Made by a program: the position numbers and the translations under genes. From positions 2,046,001 to 2,110,000 of the forward strand of contig CBDCLS010000005.1 in the NCBI GenBank assembly GCA_965218775.1: DNA of 64,000 nucleotides, in the 5' to 3' direction. The notes under the pieces were generated by a model. It did not search any database. It was not told where the DNA came from and worked only from the letters and a program-made list of their open reading frames with translations. Each line of letters opens with the position of its first letter. Within the stretch, counting starts at the first letter, position 1. Shown here one piece after another: positions 25,221 to 34,973 of the stretch. Source of the DNA: CAUZIZ01 sp965218775 (GTDB lineage: Bacteria; Acidobacteriota; UBA6911; RPQK01; JAJDTT01).

Positions 25221-27083
25221 CTAGTTATCCCCCGCGAAATCCGATCCCAAGCTGTGATCTGACCAGAGAATGCTGTCGGACCACAGGATGGAGTCCGACC
25301 ACATAATACTGTCGGACCAAAGAATAGAGTCGGACCACAAGATGCTGTCCGACCACATAATGCTATCGGACCACAAGATGGAGTCGGACCAGAGGATCGA
25401 GTCGGACCACAGAATGGAATCCGACCAGAGAATGCTGTCGGACCAGAAGATGCTGTCCGACCACAGGATGGAATCCGACCGGGGGATGGAATCGGACCAC
25501 AGAATGCTGTCGCCCCAAAAGACGCGAGAGCTAGGGTCGACCAAGTCCCCGTAGTAGACCCGATCGGCAAGGGCAAAGGCCCCTCCTGAGGAGACCTGTT
25601 CTCCGTCCAGAAACCAATTGGGGGAGACCGGGTTTAAGAGCGTCTGGTTGACCACATCGACCTGCTCGGCCACCCGGACTGAGGTCAGGGCGTTGACCAG
25701 ACCGTTACCCTGCTCCAACATGTGGGGCTGAGTCAGTTTGATGGCGCTGAGCAGCAGGATTGCCTTGACCAGCCTCGGCGTGAGGTTCGGGTTGGCACTG
25801 AGCATCAGGGCCACGGTTCCGCTGACGTAACCCGCAGCCATACTGGAGCCGCTCAGGGAAACGTAGTCCTTGTCAATGTGAAGTTCCGGATAGTTGTCAC
25901 CGATATAGCTCTTCCCTGCCAGCAAAGAGCCGATGGCATTGCCGGAGGCGCTCAGATCGGGTTTGAAGAAACCATCGACGTAGGTCGGACCCCGGGAGCT
26001 ATAGGTGGTTGCCACATCGTCAGAGTGAGTAGCCGTCCCCTTGGTATTGACTGCTCCCACGGTGATCACGGCCGGATCGTTGCCGGGGCTGGAGATCGCT
26101 CCGAAGAGTTTCTTCTTTGAGCTGCCCTGGGTTAATTTGCCCATATTGCCGGCTGAGACGACGGTCACAATACCGGCGTCCACCATGCGCTCGACGGCCT
26201 GACACAGCGGATCCTGGGCATAGGATTCCACCGGGGGGTGTCCCAGCGAGATGTTGGCTACCTTGATCTCGTATTCGTCTTTGTGCTGGATGGCCCAGTC
26301 GATGGCCAGGATCAGGTTGCTGGTCAAGCCGGTTCCATCGGGACCGACCACCTTCAAGTCGACAAACTTGGCCTTGGGAGCCACGCCCGAATAACGGCCA
26401 CCGGATTTCTGGCCACTGCCGGCAATGATGCCGGTGATGTGGGTTCCGTGCCCATAGTCATCATGACCCGTGTTGCTCGAAACTGGTTGCCCGCTGGTGA
26501 AATCCCGGATCACGCGCATCCAGGACTGGCCCGTCATGTCCGGGTGGCTGTCGACCCCCGAATCGAAGAGGGCCACTGTGACTCCTCTTCCCTTGTAGGG
26601 CAAGTCGTGGACCTGGTCGGCTCCAATCGCCTCCAGCTCAACTGAAGTGATCTCTGTGGAATCGTCGCCATTACCATTACCATTGCCATTGCCGTTGCCG
26701 TTGCTTGTGGGGCGGATCACAGCATCCAACGTGACGTACTCGACCAGTGGAGATCTTAGTAACTGGGTGATCTGGGAACTTTTCAGTCTGGCCGTGTAGC
26801 CGTAGACCCCAGAAAGCATGTTGTCGCTTCTCTGGCCCAGCTCCCGGCGATTCGCCTGCTGACGTGCAAAGAAGTCTCGTTGGACCTGGACAATGACGGG
26901 GATGGAATAGTCGAAGTGGGGATTCTCAACCAGAAACTCCACTTCCTGTTTCAACAGTGGGGAGATCTTCTCGGACCCCTCCGATCCCGCCTTACCGGCT
27001 CCGTATAAAGGAAGCCCTAGGAAGGTGAGACAGAGGGAAATGAGAAGTGGTAGTTTCCAGTCTCTACACCAATACTGTGTCAT
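25221..27083 (-). CDS. Secreted S8 subtilisin-like peptidase with SILWSD hexapeptide tail
   Basis: 620 residues from the ATG at 27083 (AGGAGG seven bases upstream; a GTG directly before it is also possible). Sec leader LPLLISLCLTFLGLPLYG, a pro-region like its neighbour's, an asparagine-glycine linker near residue 150 (NGNGNGNGNGNGDDS), then the triad ALFDSGVDSHPD (Asp), DYGHGTHITGIIAG (His) and SLSGSSMAAGYVSG (Ser). The tail has about fifteen SI(L/M/F)WSD units and ends HSLGSDFAGDN. It is a tandem paralogue of the next gene, yet the tails differ consistently. It heads the operon; the 27084-27386 divergent spacer shows no gene. Confidence 0.9.
   Translation of the reverse strand: MTQYWCRDWKLPLLISLCLTFLGLPLYGAGKAGSEGSEKISPLLKQEVEFLVENPHFDYSIPVIVQVQRDFFARQQANRRELGQRSDNMLSGVYGYTARLKSSQITQLLRSPLVEYVTLDAVIRPTSNGNGNGNGNGNGDDSTEITSVELEAIGADQVHDLPYKGRGVTVALFDSGVDSHPDMTGQSWMRVIRDFTSGQPVSSNTGHDDYGHGTHITGIIAGSGQKSGGRYSGVAPKAKFVDLKVVGPDGTGLTSNLILAIDWAIQHKDEYEIKVANISLGHPPVESYAQDPLCQAVERMVDAGIVTVVSAGNMGKLTQGSSKKKLFGAISSPGNDPAVITVGAVNTKGTATHSDDVATTYSSRGPTYVDGFFKPDLSASGNAIGSLLAGKSYIGDNYPELHIDKDYVSLSGSSMAAGYVSGTVALMLSANPNLTPRLVKAILLLSAIKLTQPHMLEQGNGLVNALTSVRVAEQVDVVNQTLLNPVSPNWFLDGEQVSSGGAFALADRVYYGDLVDPSSRVFWGDSILWSDSIPRSDSILWSDSIFWSDSILWSDSILWSDSILWSDSILWSDSIMWSDSILWSDSILWSDSIMWSDSILWSDSILWSDHSLGSDFAGDN
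25245..25525 (-). repeat. 18 bp minisatellite encoding SILWSD units
   Basis: About fifteen 18-base units (plus-strand form GGACCACAGGATGGAGTC) forming the C-terminus of the first subtilase. The codons for Trp-Ser-Asp are shared with the neighbour's repeat, while the other three codons differ in nearly every unit. Confidence 0.9.
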
Positions 27084-27386
27084 CACAAAACCTCCTGGGG
27101 TTTCGCGAATCCACGTTCGGCAACTGATCGACCCTATCGCCGAAGCGACGTAGGTCTCAGCTTTGCGCCCCGTGCCTTTCGCGCACAGGTAGCCCTTTCG
27201 CTGTGGGATACGAAACTAAGCTGTTACGAAAAAGTTGTGAATACTGATTTCAAGATTCCCTTCCTCACGCACTCCTTTTCGGACGGAGGAGGAGAAACTT
27301 TAGGGGAAGATGAAGCTTTCTTTGCCCCCAAGGGAGAAAGTCTCAGGGAACGCGCGTCGATTTGATAGACTTGCGGCTCAAGGCTT

Positions 27387-30194
27387 ATGCACCACCCCAT
27401 CCGATTGCTGCTTGCAGCACACTTTATTGCGCTTCCCCTTTCGGCCCAAGACCTCGCGCAAGAGGATTTCTTCGAAAAGAGGATTCGACCGATCCTGGCT
27501 GACAAATGCCAGACCTGTCACAACTCCACGCTGAAAACAGCCGGACTCGATCTCTCCATTAGTGAGGGATTCATGCGGGGGGGACAGAGCGGACCCATCG
27601 TCTCTAGCGAAGCCTCCGAAAAAAGTCGTCTACTGCAGGTGATCGGCTATCAAGGGCCCATCAAGATGCCGCCGGGTGGCAAGCTTGGTGAGGAAGAGAT
27701 TGCGCTCCTGACCGATTGGGTTGAGTCAGGCGCGCCCTGGCCTGGCACAGAGGTAGCGGCGGTGGTTCGCGACGACTCGAGACCTGGGGGATTCACCGAG
27801 GAGGAGAGGCGCTTTTGGTCCTTTCAGAAGGTCCAGAAGCCGTGGCTGCCCGAGGTGAAAAATGAAGCTTGGGTAAGATCTCCCATCGACCGGTTCATCC
27901 TGGCGCGGCTCCAGAAGGAGGGCCTCCGGCCCGCCCCACCCGCCGACAAGGCAACCCTGCTGAGACGGACCACCTACGATCTCACCGGCTTGCCTCCCAG
28001 CGAGAAAGAGATTTCCGATTTCCTGGCGGATGACTCACCAAAAGCTTTCGAAGCGGTGGTCGACCGATTACTCGCTTCTCCACGCTATGGCGAGCACTGG
28101 GGCAGGCACTGGCTGGATGTGGCTCGCTATGCCGACTCGACCGGCAACGATGAGGACCATCGCTATCCCTATGCGTGGCGTTACCGTGATTACGTGATCG
28201 ACGCCTTCAACCAGGACCTGTCCTACGATCAGTTCCTGCGCGAACAGGTGGCAGGGGATCTACTCCCCCCCGAGGAGCCGGGTAGCATCAATCGCCCTGG
28301 GATCGTCGCCACCGGCTTTCTGGCGCTGGGTCCCAAGGCCATCGCCCAGCAGGACAAGATGCGGATGCTCTACGACGTCTACGATGAACAACTCGATGTC
28401 GTATCGAAGAGCTTCCTGGGACTGACCGTCACCTGCGCCCGATGCCATGACCATAAGTTCGACCCTATTCTGACCAAGGACTACTACTCGATGCTCGGTA
28501 TCTTCGCCAGTACCCGGAGCTTCACCAGGGTAGGCAACCATGTTTCCAGGCTTCTCTTCACCCCGCTGGTTGCTGCAGAAGAGTACCAACGCTACACCGA
28601 TCACAAGGAGAGGATCAGCAACAAGAAGCTCGAAGTCGACGACGTTGTCGACCAGGAGCTGGAACGTTACAACTCCATGGTGAGCCCTCGCCTGGCGGAG
28701 TACATGTTGGCTGCTCACCCATTATCCGGGGAGAAAGGAGGAGGAGCGAAAAGCGCGCCAGAGAAGAGGCTGGAGCAGGCTATCCTGGAAAAGTGGCGAG
28801 CCTACCTCAAGCCGAGAGCCGTACAACGGCCCCATCTCAAAGAATGGCGCGAAGCTGCGAAGAAGGATCGAGAAGAGACGGCGCGTGCCTACCAGACTCG
28901 TTTTCAGGGTCGCTTGGAAGAGTGGAGCAAAGTGCTGGAAGAGTGGCGGATCAAGGTTCGGAGGATGCTCAAAGAGATGAACATGCCTCCCCCGCCGAAG
29001 CCCGAATTCGAGGCTGGAAGTGACCGTTTCTTCCACGAGGTCTACTTCGAGGAAGGAGGACCCTTCAGGTTGAGTGAATCCGAGCAGGAGAAGGTTTTCT
29101 CGACCGAATCCCGGCAGCAGCTTACAGGTTTGAGAGCAGAGCTCAAACAGCTGGAAGAGAGTCTGCCTCCCGAACCAGATATGGCTTGCGCTGTAGAGGA
29201 CGGGGAGCCGGTTCAGCAGAAGGTGTTGCTGCGGGGCGATTACAACAACCCGGGAGAAGAGGCTCCCAAAGCCTTCCCCGCAATTCTGGAGAAGGGTGAG
29301 CCGCCCCCGGCCTGGAAAGGGAGCGGCCGCCTGCAGCTGGCGCATTGGCTGACTCGCCCGGACCATCCCTTGACCTCTCGGGTGATGGTGAACCGGATCT
29401 GGCAATGGCATTTCGGCGAGGGCCTGGTGCGCACTCCGAACAACTTCGGAAAGCTCGGAGCCCGACCTACCCACCCAGCGCTGCTGGACTACCTGGCCTT
29501 TCGCTTCGTCGAGGAAGGTTGGTCCATCAAGAAGATGCACCGACTGATCATGCACTCCTCCGTCTATGGCATGAGCAGCGAAGCCAGGACTGAACCGGGC
29601 GATAAAAAACGGGCCGATCCGGAGAACAAGCTGCTGTCGCACTTCAGCCGGCGCCGCCTCCAGGTGGAGGAAATCCGGGACGGGCTATTGGCTATCGACG
29701 GCTCCTTGGACCTGACCATGGGCGGGACGCTTCAGAGCGGCTTCGGCACTGACGGGGAGAACAGCAGTAAGCGGTTGAGTTTGAATCCGGAGACGATTGA
29801 TCGACGCATGGTCTATTTGCCTTTGCGACGTGCCAACCTACCGACTCTCCTCAACCTGTTCGACTTCGGGGATGCGGTGATGAGTATGGGCAAGCGGGCG
29901 AGCACCAACGTGGCGCCTCAGGCGCTGTTCATGATGAACAGCGAGTTCGTCGCCCAGCGAGCCCGCAACCTGGCATCTTCCCTGATGGGCGAGAAATCCG
30001 ACGAAGCTCGGCGCGTGCAAAGGGCCTACTTGATCACTCTGAACCGTAGTGCCCAGGAGGAAGAGCTGCAAGCCGGCGTAAGCTATGTTCGAGGCTTTCG
30101 CGAAGAGTTCTCCAACTCGGCCACCGATCTGGACGCCTGGTACAGCTTTTGTCGTATCCTGATGGGATCCAATGATTTCATCTACGTAGATTGA
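27387..30194 (+). CDS. PSD1/DUF1549/DUF1553 cytochrome c-like protein
   Basis: 935 residues with a Sec leader (RLLLAAHFIALPLSAQ). PSCyt1 at ~25-110 holds CQTCHNSTLKTAGLDL and KMPPGGKL; DUF1549 at ~165-375 has WGRHWLDVARYADSTGNDED and the second heme motif CARCHDHKFDPIL; a charged helical linker spans ~420-600; DUF1553 at ~630-920 has SRVMVNRIWQWHFGEGLV and RRRLQVEEIRDGLLAIDGSL. No LamG insert, unlike the 7807 paralogue. The exact role is unknown; heme motifs suggest periplasmic electron transfer or oxidative breakdown of an organic substrate. A DUF1501 gene follows, the standard partner. Confidence 0.9.
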   Translation: MHHPIRLLLAAHFIALPLSAQDLAQEDFFEKRIRPILADKCQTCHNSTLKTAGLDLSISEGFMRGGQSGPIVSSEASEKSRLLQVIGYQGPIKMPPGGKLGEEEIALLTDWVESGAPWPGTEVAAVVRDDSRPGGFTEEERRFWSFQKVQKPWLPEVKNEAWVRSPIDRFILARLQKEGLRPAPPADKATLLRRTTYDLTGLPPSEKEISDFLADDSPKAFEAVVDRLLASPRYGEHWGRHWLDVARYADSTGNDEDHRYPYAWRYRDYVIDAFNQDLSYDQFLREQVAGDLLPPEEPGSINRPGIVATGFLALGPKAIAQQDKMRMLYDVYDEQLDVVSKSFLGLTVTCARCHDHKFDPILTKDYYSMLGIFASTRSFTRVGNHVSRLLFTPLVAAEEYQRYTDHKERISNKKLEVDDVVDQELERYNSMVSPRLAEYMLAAHPLSGEKGGGAKSAPEKRLEQAILEKWRAYLKPRAVQRPHLKEWREAAKKDREETARAYQTRFQGRLEEWSKVLEEWRIKVRRMLKEMNMPPPPKPEFEAGSDRFFHEVYFEEGGPFRLSESEQEKVFSTESRQQLTGLRAELKQLEESLPPEPDMACAVEDGEPVQQKVLLRGDYNNPGEEAPKAFPAILEKGEPPPAWKGSGRLQLAHWLTRPDHPLTSRVMVNRIWQWHFGEGLVRTPNNFGKLGARPTHPALLDYLAFRFVEEGWSIKKMHRLIMHSSVYGMSSEARTEPGDKKRADPENKLLSHFSRRRLQVEEIRDGLLAIDGSLDLTMGGTLQSGFGTDGENSSKRLSLNPETIDRRMVYLPLRRANLPTLLNLFDFGDAVMSMGKRASTNVAPQALFMMNSEFVAQRARNLASSLMGEKSDEARRVQRAYLITLNRSAQEEELQAGVSYVRGFREEFSNSATDLDAWYSFCRILMGSNDFIYVD

Positions 30195-30232
30195 GGCTAA
30201 CCCTGAAACTTGATTGGCGAACGTAGCTTTGG

Positions 30233-30343
30233 CCTCCAGGCCGAAGTCTTATTCTTCCGAGCCTTGGCTCGGACGGCGGCCTGGAGCCCACCGCTACGCC
30301 GGACCCAAAGTTTCCTTGTGAATGATCCGGCTCGCAGCCGGTG
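30233..30343. repeat. ~110 bp GGCCTCCAGGCC palindromic repeat, copy 3
   Basis: Same orientation and near-identical to the 3444-3566 copy: GTAGCTTTGGCCTCCAGGCC, inner GAGCC...GGCTC, GCGGCCTGGAG, CCCAAAGTTTC and the GATCCGGCTCGCAGCC tail. It fills the space between the PSD1 stop codon and the DUF1501 gene, where it could form a hairpin in the shared transcript. Confidence 0.8.
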
Positions 30344-30444
30344 GTGGGGCTAAGGTGGAACTTGAATAGTGAGCAGTGATGAAGTGAGCAGTGAGCAGTA
30401 CCGGAATACAGCTGCAGCCAATGGTGCCGCGAAGGGGTGAGGTC

Positions 30445-31893
30445 ATGAATCGCAATCCATGGAAACGTCTGAAGCGCCCGCCACTGGTCACCCGCCGCTC
30501 CATGTTGCGGGATACAGCCTGCGGGTTTGGCTTTCTGGGTTTGGCTGGACTGATGGTGGAGCAGGCTCAGATTGAGGCGGCAACCAAGCCAATCGGACCC
30601 CTTGCCAGCAAGCTCCCCCACTTCGAGCCCAGGGCCAAACAGGTGATCTTCCTCTTCATGCACGGAGGCCCTTCCAGCATCGACATCCTGGATCCCAAAC
30701 CTCGCCTCTATCGGGATCACGGAAAGCCGCTGCCCATCAAGCGGCCCTTGGCCTTCGACGACAGTCCGCCGGGCCCGCTGATGAAGCCGCAGTGGGACTT
30801 CAAGCGCACCGGCGAGAGCGGCATTCCGGTCAGCGATCTGTTTCCCCAGGTTCGAACCTGTGTCGATGACCTGTGCGTGATTCGCTCGATGGTGGGTGAG
30901 GGGGTAGACCATGGAGCGGCTCTGCTCCAGACGTTTACCGGATCCAGTACCTTTACTCGACCGAGTCTGGGCTCCTGGGTGGTCTACGGGCTGGGTACCG
31001 AGAATCAGAATCTTCCTGGCTATCTCACGATCAAACCCGCTCTCTCCCATGGGGGCGCCAAGAACTGGAGTTCTGCCTTCCTGCCCGGAGCCTTTCAGGG
31101 CACTCCGATCGGGCATTCCGGACTCAAGGTCAAAGACTTCAAGGACGAACCCATCGAGTACCTGGTCCATCGGGGCTTCTCGCCAGAGCAGCAGCGCTAC
31201 GAGTTGGACATGCTGCAGAATATCAATCGCCGCCATGCCGAGCTACGGACCTACGATCCCGAGCTGGAGGCACGTATTCAAGCCTACGAGTTGGCCTTCC
31301 GAATGCAGACGATAGCGCCGGAAGCGTTCGAGGTCGAGAAGGAGTCGGAGGAGACCAAAAAACTCTACGGACTGGATGATGACGTCACCAGCGAGTTTGG
31401 CTGGCAGTGCCTGCTGGCGCGTCGGCTGGCGCAGCGTGGTGTTCGATTCATCCAATGTACCCACAGCTACAAGTGGGATCAGCACAGCCAGCTCTACGAA
31501 AAGCACACCGAAAACGCCAGGCAAGTCGATAAGCCCATCGCGGGGCTACTGAAGGACCTGAAAAGCAGTGGGATGCTGGAGGACACCTTGGTGATCTGGG
31601 CCGGAGAGTTTGGCCGCACACCGGTCTCCCAGGGTGGAGACGGGCGTGACCACAATCCCTACGGGTACTCAATCTGGATGGCGGGAGGAGGCGTCAAGCG
31701 GGGCTTTATCTATGGAGCCACCGACGAGATTGGCTATCATGCGGTCGAAGATCGGATGCACATCCATGACTTCCACGCGACGGTGCTCCACCTGCTGGGA
31801 TTGGACCACGAGAAACTCACCTACAACTATAGCGGCCGCGATTTTCGCCTGACCGACGTAGCGGGAGTGGTAGCCAAGAAGATCCTTGCCTGA
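30445..31893 (+). CDS. Tat-exported DUF1501 protein
   Basis: Start chosen at ATG 30445 (AGGGGTGAGG upstream), giving 482 residues with the twin-arginine leader TRRSMLRDTACGFGFLGLAG. The DUF1501 alkaline-phosphatase/sulfatase-like core shows KQVIFLFMHGGPSSIDILDP near residue 65, LVIWAGEFGRTPVSQGG near 385 and RDHNPYGYSIWMAGGGVKRG near 405. The family has the metal-binding architecture of sulfatases but no proven reaction. It pairs with the upstream PSD1 protein in most genomes that carry either. Confidence 0.9.
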   Translation: MNRNPWKRLKRPPLVTRRSMLRDTACGFGFLGLAGLMVEQAQIEAATKPIGPLASKLPHFEPRAKQVIFLFMHGGPSSIDILDPKPRLYRDHGKPLPIKRPLAFDDSPPGPLMKPQWDFKRTGESGIPVSDLFPQVRTCVDDLCVIRSMVGEGVDHGAALLQTFTGSSTFTRPSLGSWVVYGLGTENQNLPGYLTIKPALSHGGAKNWSSAFLPGAFQGTPIGHSGLKVKDFKDEPIEYLVHRGFSPEQQRYELDMLQNINRRHAELRTYDPELEARIQAYELAFRMQTIAPEAFEVEKESEETKKLYGLDDDVTSEFGWQCLLARRLAQRGVRFIQCTHSYKWDQHSQLYEKHTENARQVDKPIAGLLKDLKSSGMLEDTLVIWAGEFGRTPVSQGGDGRDHNPYGYSIWMAGGGVKRGFIYGATDEIGYHAVEDRMHIHDFHATVLHLLGLDHEKLTYNYSGRDFRLTDVAGVVAKKILA

Positions 31894-32068
31894 TTCTGGC
31901 GCAGCCTGGCCCGTCTGATCAATCCAATCAAGGAGCTCCAGGGTGACGTCGAGTTTGAATGTTTCCGACCCAGCAACCGTGCTGTTGAAAAGCGACGGAT
32001 CTCAGGGACCAAATCACACACCCGCCCGTTCGTCAGGGCACGCCGGAGCTGCAAAGGAGGCTTGAGTG

Positions 32069-33199
32069 ATGTCCCGATCCTTCATCGGAACCTTGCCTCG
32101 AATTCTCTGTCTCTTGGTCTTCATGGTGCTCCTGTTCAGCGGTGCATTTGCCGGAGAGACACCCAGCCACATCGACGTATTCACCAGTGGGCAGGGCGGC
32201 TATCACACCTATCGCATTCCGGTTCTGATCACCACCAAGAAGGGTACCCTCCTGGCGTTCAGCGAGGGTCGCAAGACCAGCACCATCGACGATGGCGACA
32301 ACGATCTTCTGCTGCGCCGGAGCAAGGACGGTGGAAAGACCTGGCAACCGATACAGCTGGTCCACGAAGAAGGGGGGGACGCTATCATCACCATCGGTAA
32401 CCCGTGTCCTGTCGTGGATCAGACCACGGGTATCGTCTGGTTGACAATGACCCGCAACAACGATCGGGTCTTCGTCAGCAACAGCAAAGACGATGGGCAG
32501 ACCTGGGCCCGACCCAGAGAGATCACGCAGCAGGTCAAGAAGACGGGGTGGGGATGGTATGCCACCGGGCCGGGGGTTGGTATCCAGATGCAGTTCGGAG
32601 AGCACAAGGGACGCTTGGTGATACCTTGCGATCATCGGAAGACCCTGGACCGGAGAGGACCCAGTAGCTCGCATGTCTTCTACAGCGACGATCACGGAGA
32701 GACATGGGAGCTGGGCGAAGCAGTGGGCGATCACAGCAACGAGTGCCAGGTCGCGGAACGCTCCGATGGCACGCTGCTGATCAATGCGCGCAATCACTGG
32801 CTCCTGAGTGGAGGCCGATCCGATCTGGCGTTTCGGCGGATCATTGCCACCAGCCGAGATGGAGGACGAAGCTGGTCCGATCCCAGGTTCGACGAGGCCC
32901 TTATCGAACCCCAATGCCAGGCGAGCTTGATCCGTTATCCACGAGCCAACCCGGACGGCTCCGTCTGGATGCTGTTTTCCAATCCGGCGTCGAAGAGCGG
33001 ACGTGAACGCATGACAGTGCGCTTGAGTCGCGACGAGGGTCAGAGCTGGCCCCTCAGCAGGGTGATCTATCAGGGCAAGGCCGCCTACTCCTGCTTAACC
33101 GTCCTACCCGACGGGCGGATCGGCCTACTCTACGAACGGGACAGATCGGCGGCAATCACATTTACCGTCTTTTCGCTGGAGTGGTTGACGGGACCATGA
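32069..33199 (+). CDS. Secreted exo-alpha-sialidase (GH33)
   Basis: AGGAGG lies eight bases before the ATG at 32069; the 376-residue product has a Sec leader (ILCLLVFMVLLFSGAFAG). It has the GH33 layout: the YRIP motif (HTYRIPVLI, first active-site Arg), an acidic loop DDGDNDLLLRRS, Asp boxes SKDGGKTW, SKDDGQTW, SDDHGETW, SRDGGRSW and SRDEGQSW, the glutamate in SNECQVAE, LINARN and MTVRLS supplying the other arginines, and KAAYSCL with the nucleophilic tyrosine. It should release terminal sialic acids from glycans outside the cell. No nan catabolic genes are adjacent; nagB is 17 kb away. Confidence 0.9.
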   Translation: MSRSFIGTLPRILCLLVFMVLLFSGAFAGETPSHIDVFTSGQGGYHTYRIPVLITTKKGTLLAFSEGRKTSTIDDGDNDLLLRRSKDGGKTWQPIQLVHEEGGDAIITIGNPCPVVDQTTGIVWLTMTRNNDRVFVSNSKDDGQTWARPREITQQVKKTGWGWYATGPGVGIQMQFGEHKGRLVIPCDHRKTLDRRGPSSSHVFYSDDHGETWELGEAVGDHSNECQVAERSDGTLLINARNHWLLSGGRSDLAFRRIIATSRDGGRSWSDPRFDEALIEPQCQASLIRYPRANPDGSVWMLFSNPASKSGRERMTVRLSRDEGQSWPLSRVIYQGKAAYSCLTVLPDGRIGLLYERDRSAAITFTVFSLEWLTGP

Positions 33200-33425
33200 G
33201 GAGCAGGAATGCCCTAAAAGGGGCACAGGCAGGGTTCGGAACACGAGAAGTCTCTTGCCGATGCTTCCTACAGAGAGAGAATTATGCAAACTCCAGATTC
33301 CAGAATATGTGCAGTTACGCTTCTCCTCTTTCTATTTGAACTCAGTGCTTTCCGGAACTGCTGGGGAGAGTCATCAACACATGCCTGACGAAGCACCCGT
33401 TTCGAGGACAGAGCCGAGCGAGACT

Positions 33426-34955
33426 TTAGTCCGAAGGCCAGCTGTTGCGGCCTGCTGGAGGCCGCGACTGACAGCGGCAGTGAACGATTCCCTGCTCCGC
33501 TGCCCCTGGTTCACGGAGCCCGTAGAGAAGTCGGGTCCGGATCTCGATGCTGGCTGACAGCTTTTCGGCCAGCTCCAAGGCCTCGAGCGCGATCTGACTG
33601 GTCACACGGGTCAAGTAGTCCGCAGCCAGATCGTGAGAAGTCTCCAGCAGGGTGTGGGCCGTCCTCTTCACGCTAACCTGCTTTCCAATCAACTGTGCCT
33701 CAAAGGCAGCCAACGTCTCCACTACCTCAGCCTGAAACTTACAGGGGTGCTCACAGACCAGGTGGAAGAGTCGCTTGTATACCTGAAAAGCGGAGCGGGT
33801 GGATTCCCTTCCCTGGCGATTTCGCCGGATGAATCGACTGGCCTCACCTTCGGTGAGATAGCGATGTTCCTTGTACTCCGCGGGCACGTCAGTAATCCCA
33901 AGGTAGTAAGGCAGGAAGGGGCTGGCCAGGGAAGGAGCCAGGGCTATCCAGAGTGGCACCACTTCACTCCTGACTCCCCTCTTGAGGTGGGCTACCTGAC
34001 CGTATCCGGCCGACTCGCGGGTAATGACAGGACTGCGGACTGCCTCCATCATGTCCTGAAGTGTCAACCCCGAGGAGCGCTGCCGAAGCCACGCCTCCAT
34101 GTATTCCATCGCCTCAGTACGGATCTGGCTCCCCTCCAGGTTGGGCTGCCCGTCGACACCATAAACGGCATGCACATTGAATGGCTTCCCTGATTGGGAA
34201 GCGTACCAGCCCTGCTCCACCGCAAAGGAGATCAGGTTCTCGGACCCCATGTAGTCCGGATGGGTTCGATAGTCGAGGGGAATCTCACCAATGTAGCCTC
34301 CCCTGAAGACCCGTATATCGTCCGCACCCAGACGCTGTGCGACCCAGAGGCCCTGCCCCCCCGCAAACTCGAGCACGATCCAGCCCTCTGTAGTATCAGC
34401 AAAGATATGAGAGTTCCCTCCAAAGGTAGCGTAGCCGTGCTCTTCGACCAGAGAGCCCACAATCTGGGCAGCCTCACGAGCAGTCGTGGCTCGCTCCAGG
34501 GCGATCCGGGCCAGGTCACTGTAATTAAGGCCCCGCTGGGGGTTGGGGGTCATCTGGCGCAACTCGAGCCGGGTGCCCGCAGAGACATCCCGTCCCGCCA
34601 CCAGGTGCTGATTGAGTCCACCGTTGGTGAGCGGAGCGGGGAAACCTGCAAAGGAGGAATACCAGACAGCCAGATACTTGTGGGTTCGAGAAACCTGGGG
34701 GACCCGAAATCGCAAACCGGGATATCGGGACGCCGCAGTGACTCCGACCTCCAGGGTAGCGCCATCCGGATGATCGATAGCTGGAATGACCTCGAGCCAG
34801 TGGCTCGAGGGCTCGTCCCCGTAACCTCCCAGCAGAACGCTGCCGTCCGCGGTAAGATTCCGACCCACATAGAGGGCACAGCTGCCGCCGAGCTGGGAGG
34901 GGAAGGTGCCCACCATCAGGAACATAGCCAGTAGCCTACGGGTAAGATGGATCAT
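33426..34955 (-). CDS. C69-family dipeptidase (Ntn hydrolase)
   Basis: 509 residues. A Sec leader (RRLLAMFLMVGTFPSQLGGS) ends just before Cys26 in CALYVGRNLTADGSVLLGGY, the position of the N-terminal nucleophile of C69 dipeptidases, so processing may expose the catalytic cysteine. Other family blocks are TNGGLNQHLVAGRDVSAG, GLNYSDLARIALERATTARE and YATFGGNSHIFADTTEGWIV. It likely cleaves dipeptides or amide bonds in the periplasm. Its start is 18 bases after the stop of the sialidase-like gene upstream, indicating co-transcription and a possible joint role in glycopeptide use. Confidence 0.85.
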   Translation of the reverse strand: MIHLTRRLLAMFLMVGTFPSQLGGSCALYVGRNLTADGSVLLGGYGDEPSSHWLEVIPAIDHPDGATLEVGVTAASRYPGLRFRVPQVSRTHKYLAVWYSSFAGFPAPLTNGGLNQHLVAGRDVSAGTRLELRQMTPNPQRGLNYSDLARIALERATTAREAAQIVGSLVEEHGYATFGGNSHIFADTTEGWIVLEFAGGQGLWVAQRLGADDIRVFRGGYIGEIPLDYRTHPDYMGSENLISFAVEQGWYASQSGKPFNVHAVYGVDGQPNLEGSQIRTEAMEYMEAWLRQRSSGLTLQDMMEAVRSPVITRESAGYGQVAHLKRGVRSEVVPLWIALAPSLASPFLPYYLGITDVPAEYKEHRYLTEGEASRFIRRNRQGRESTRSAFQVYKRLFHLVCEHPCKFQAEVVETLAAFEAQLIGKQVSVKRTAHTLLETSHDLAADYLTRVTSQIALEALELAEKLSASIEIRTRLLYGLREPGAAEQGIVHCRCQSRPPAGRNSWPSD

Positions 34956-34973
34956 TTGCGGAGGTCCTCTGGC

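Noticed and set aside
23335..25525. Regular 18-base repeats resembling a CRISPR array
   Set aside because: There are no spacers; the units are in frame within two subtilase genes and encode WSD hexapeptides.
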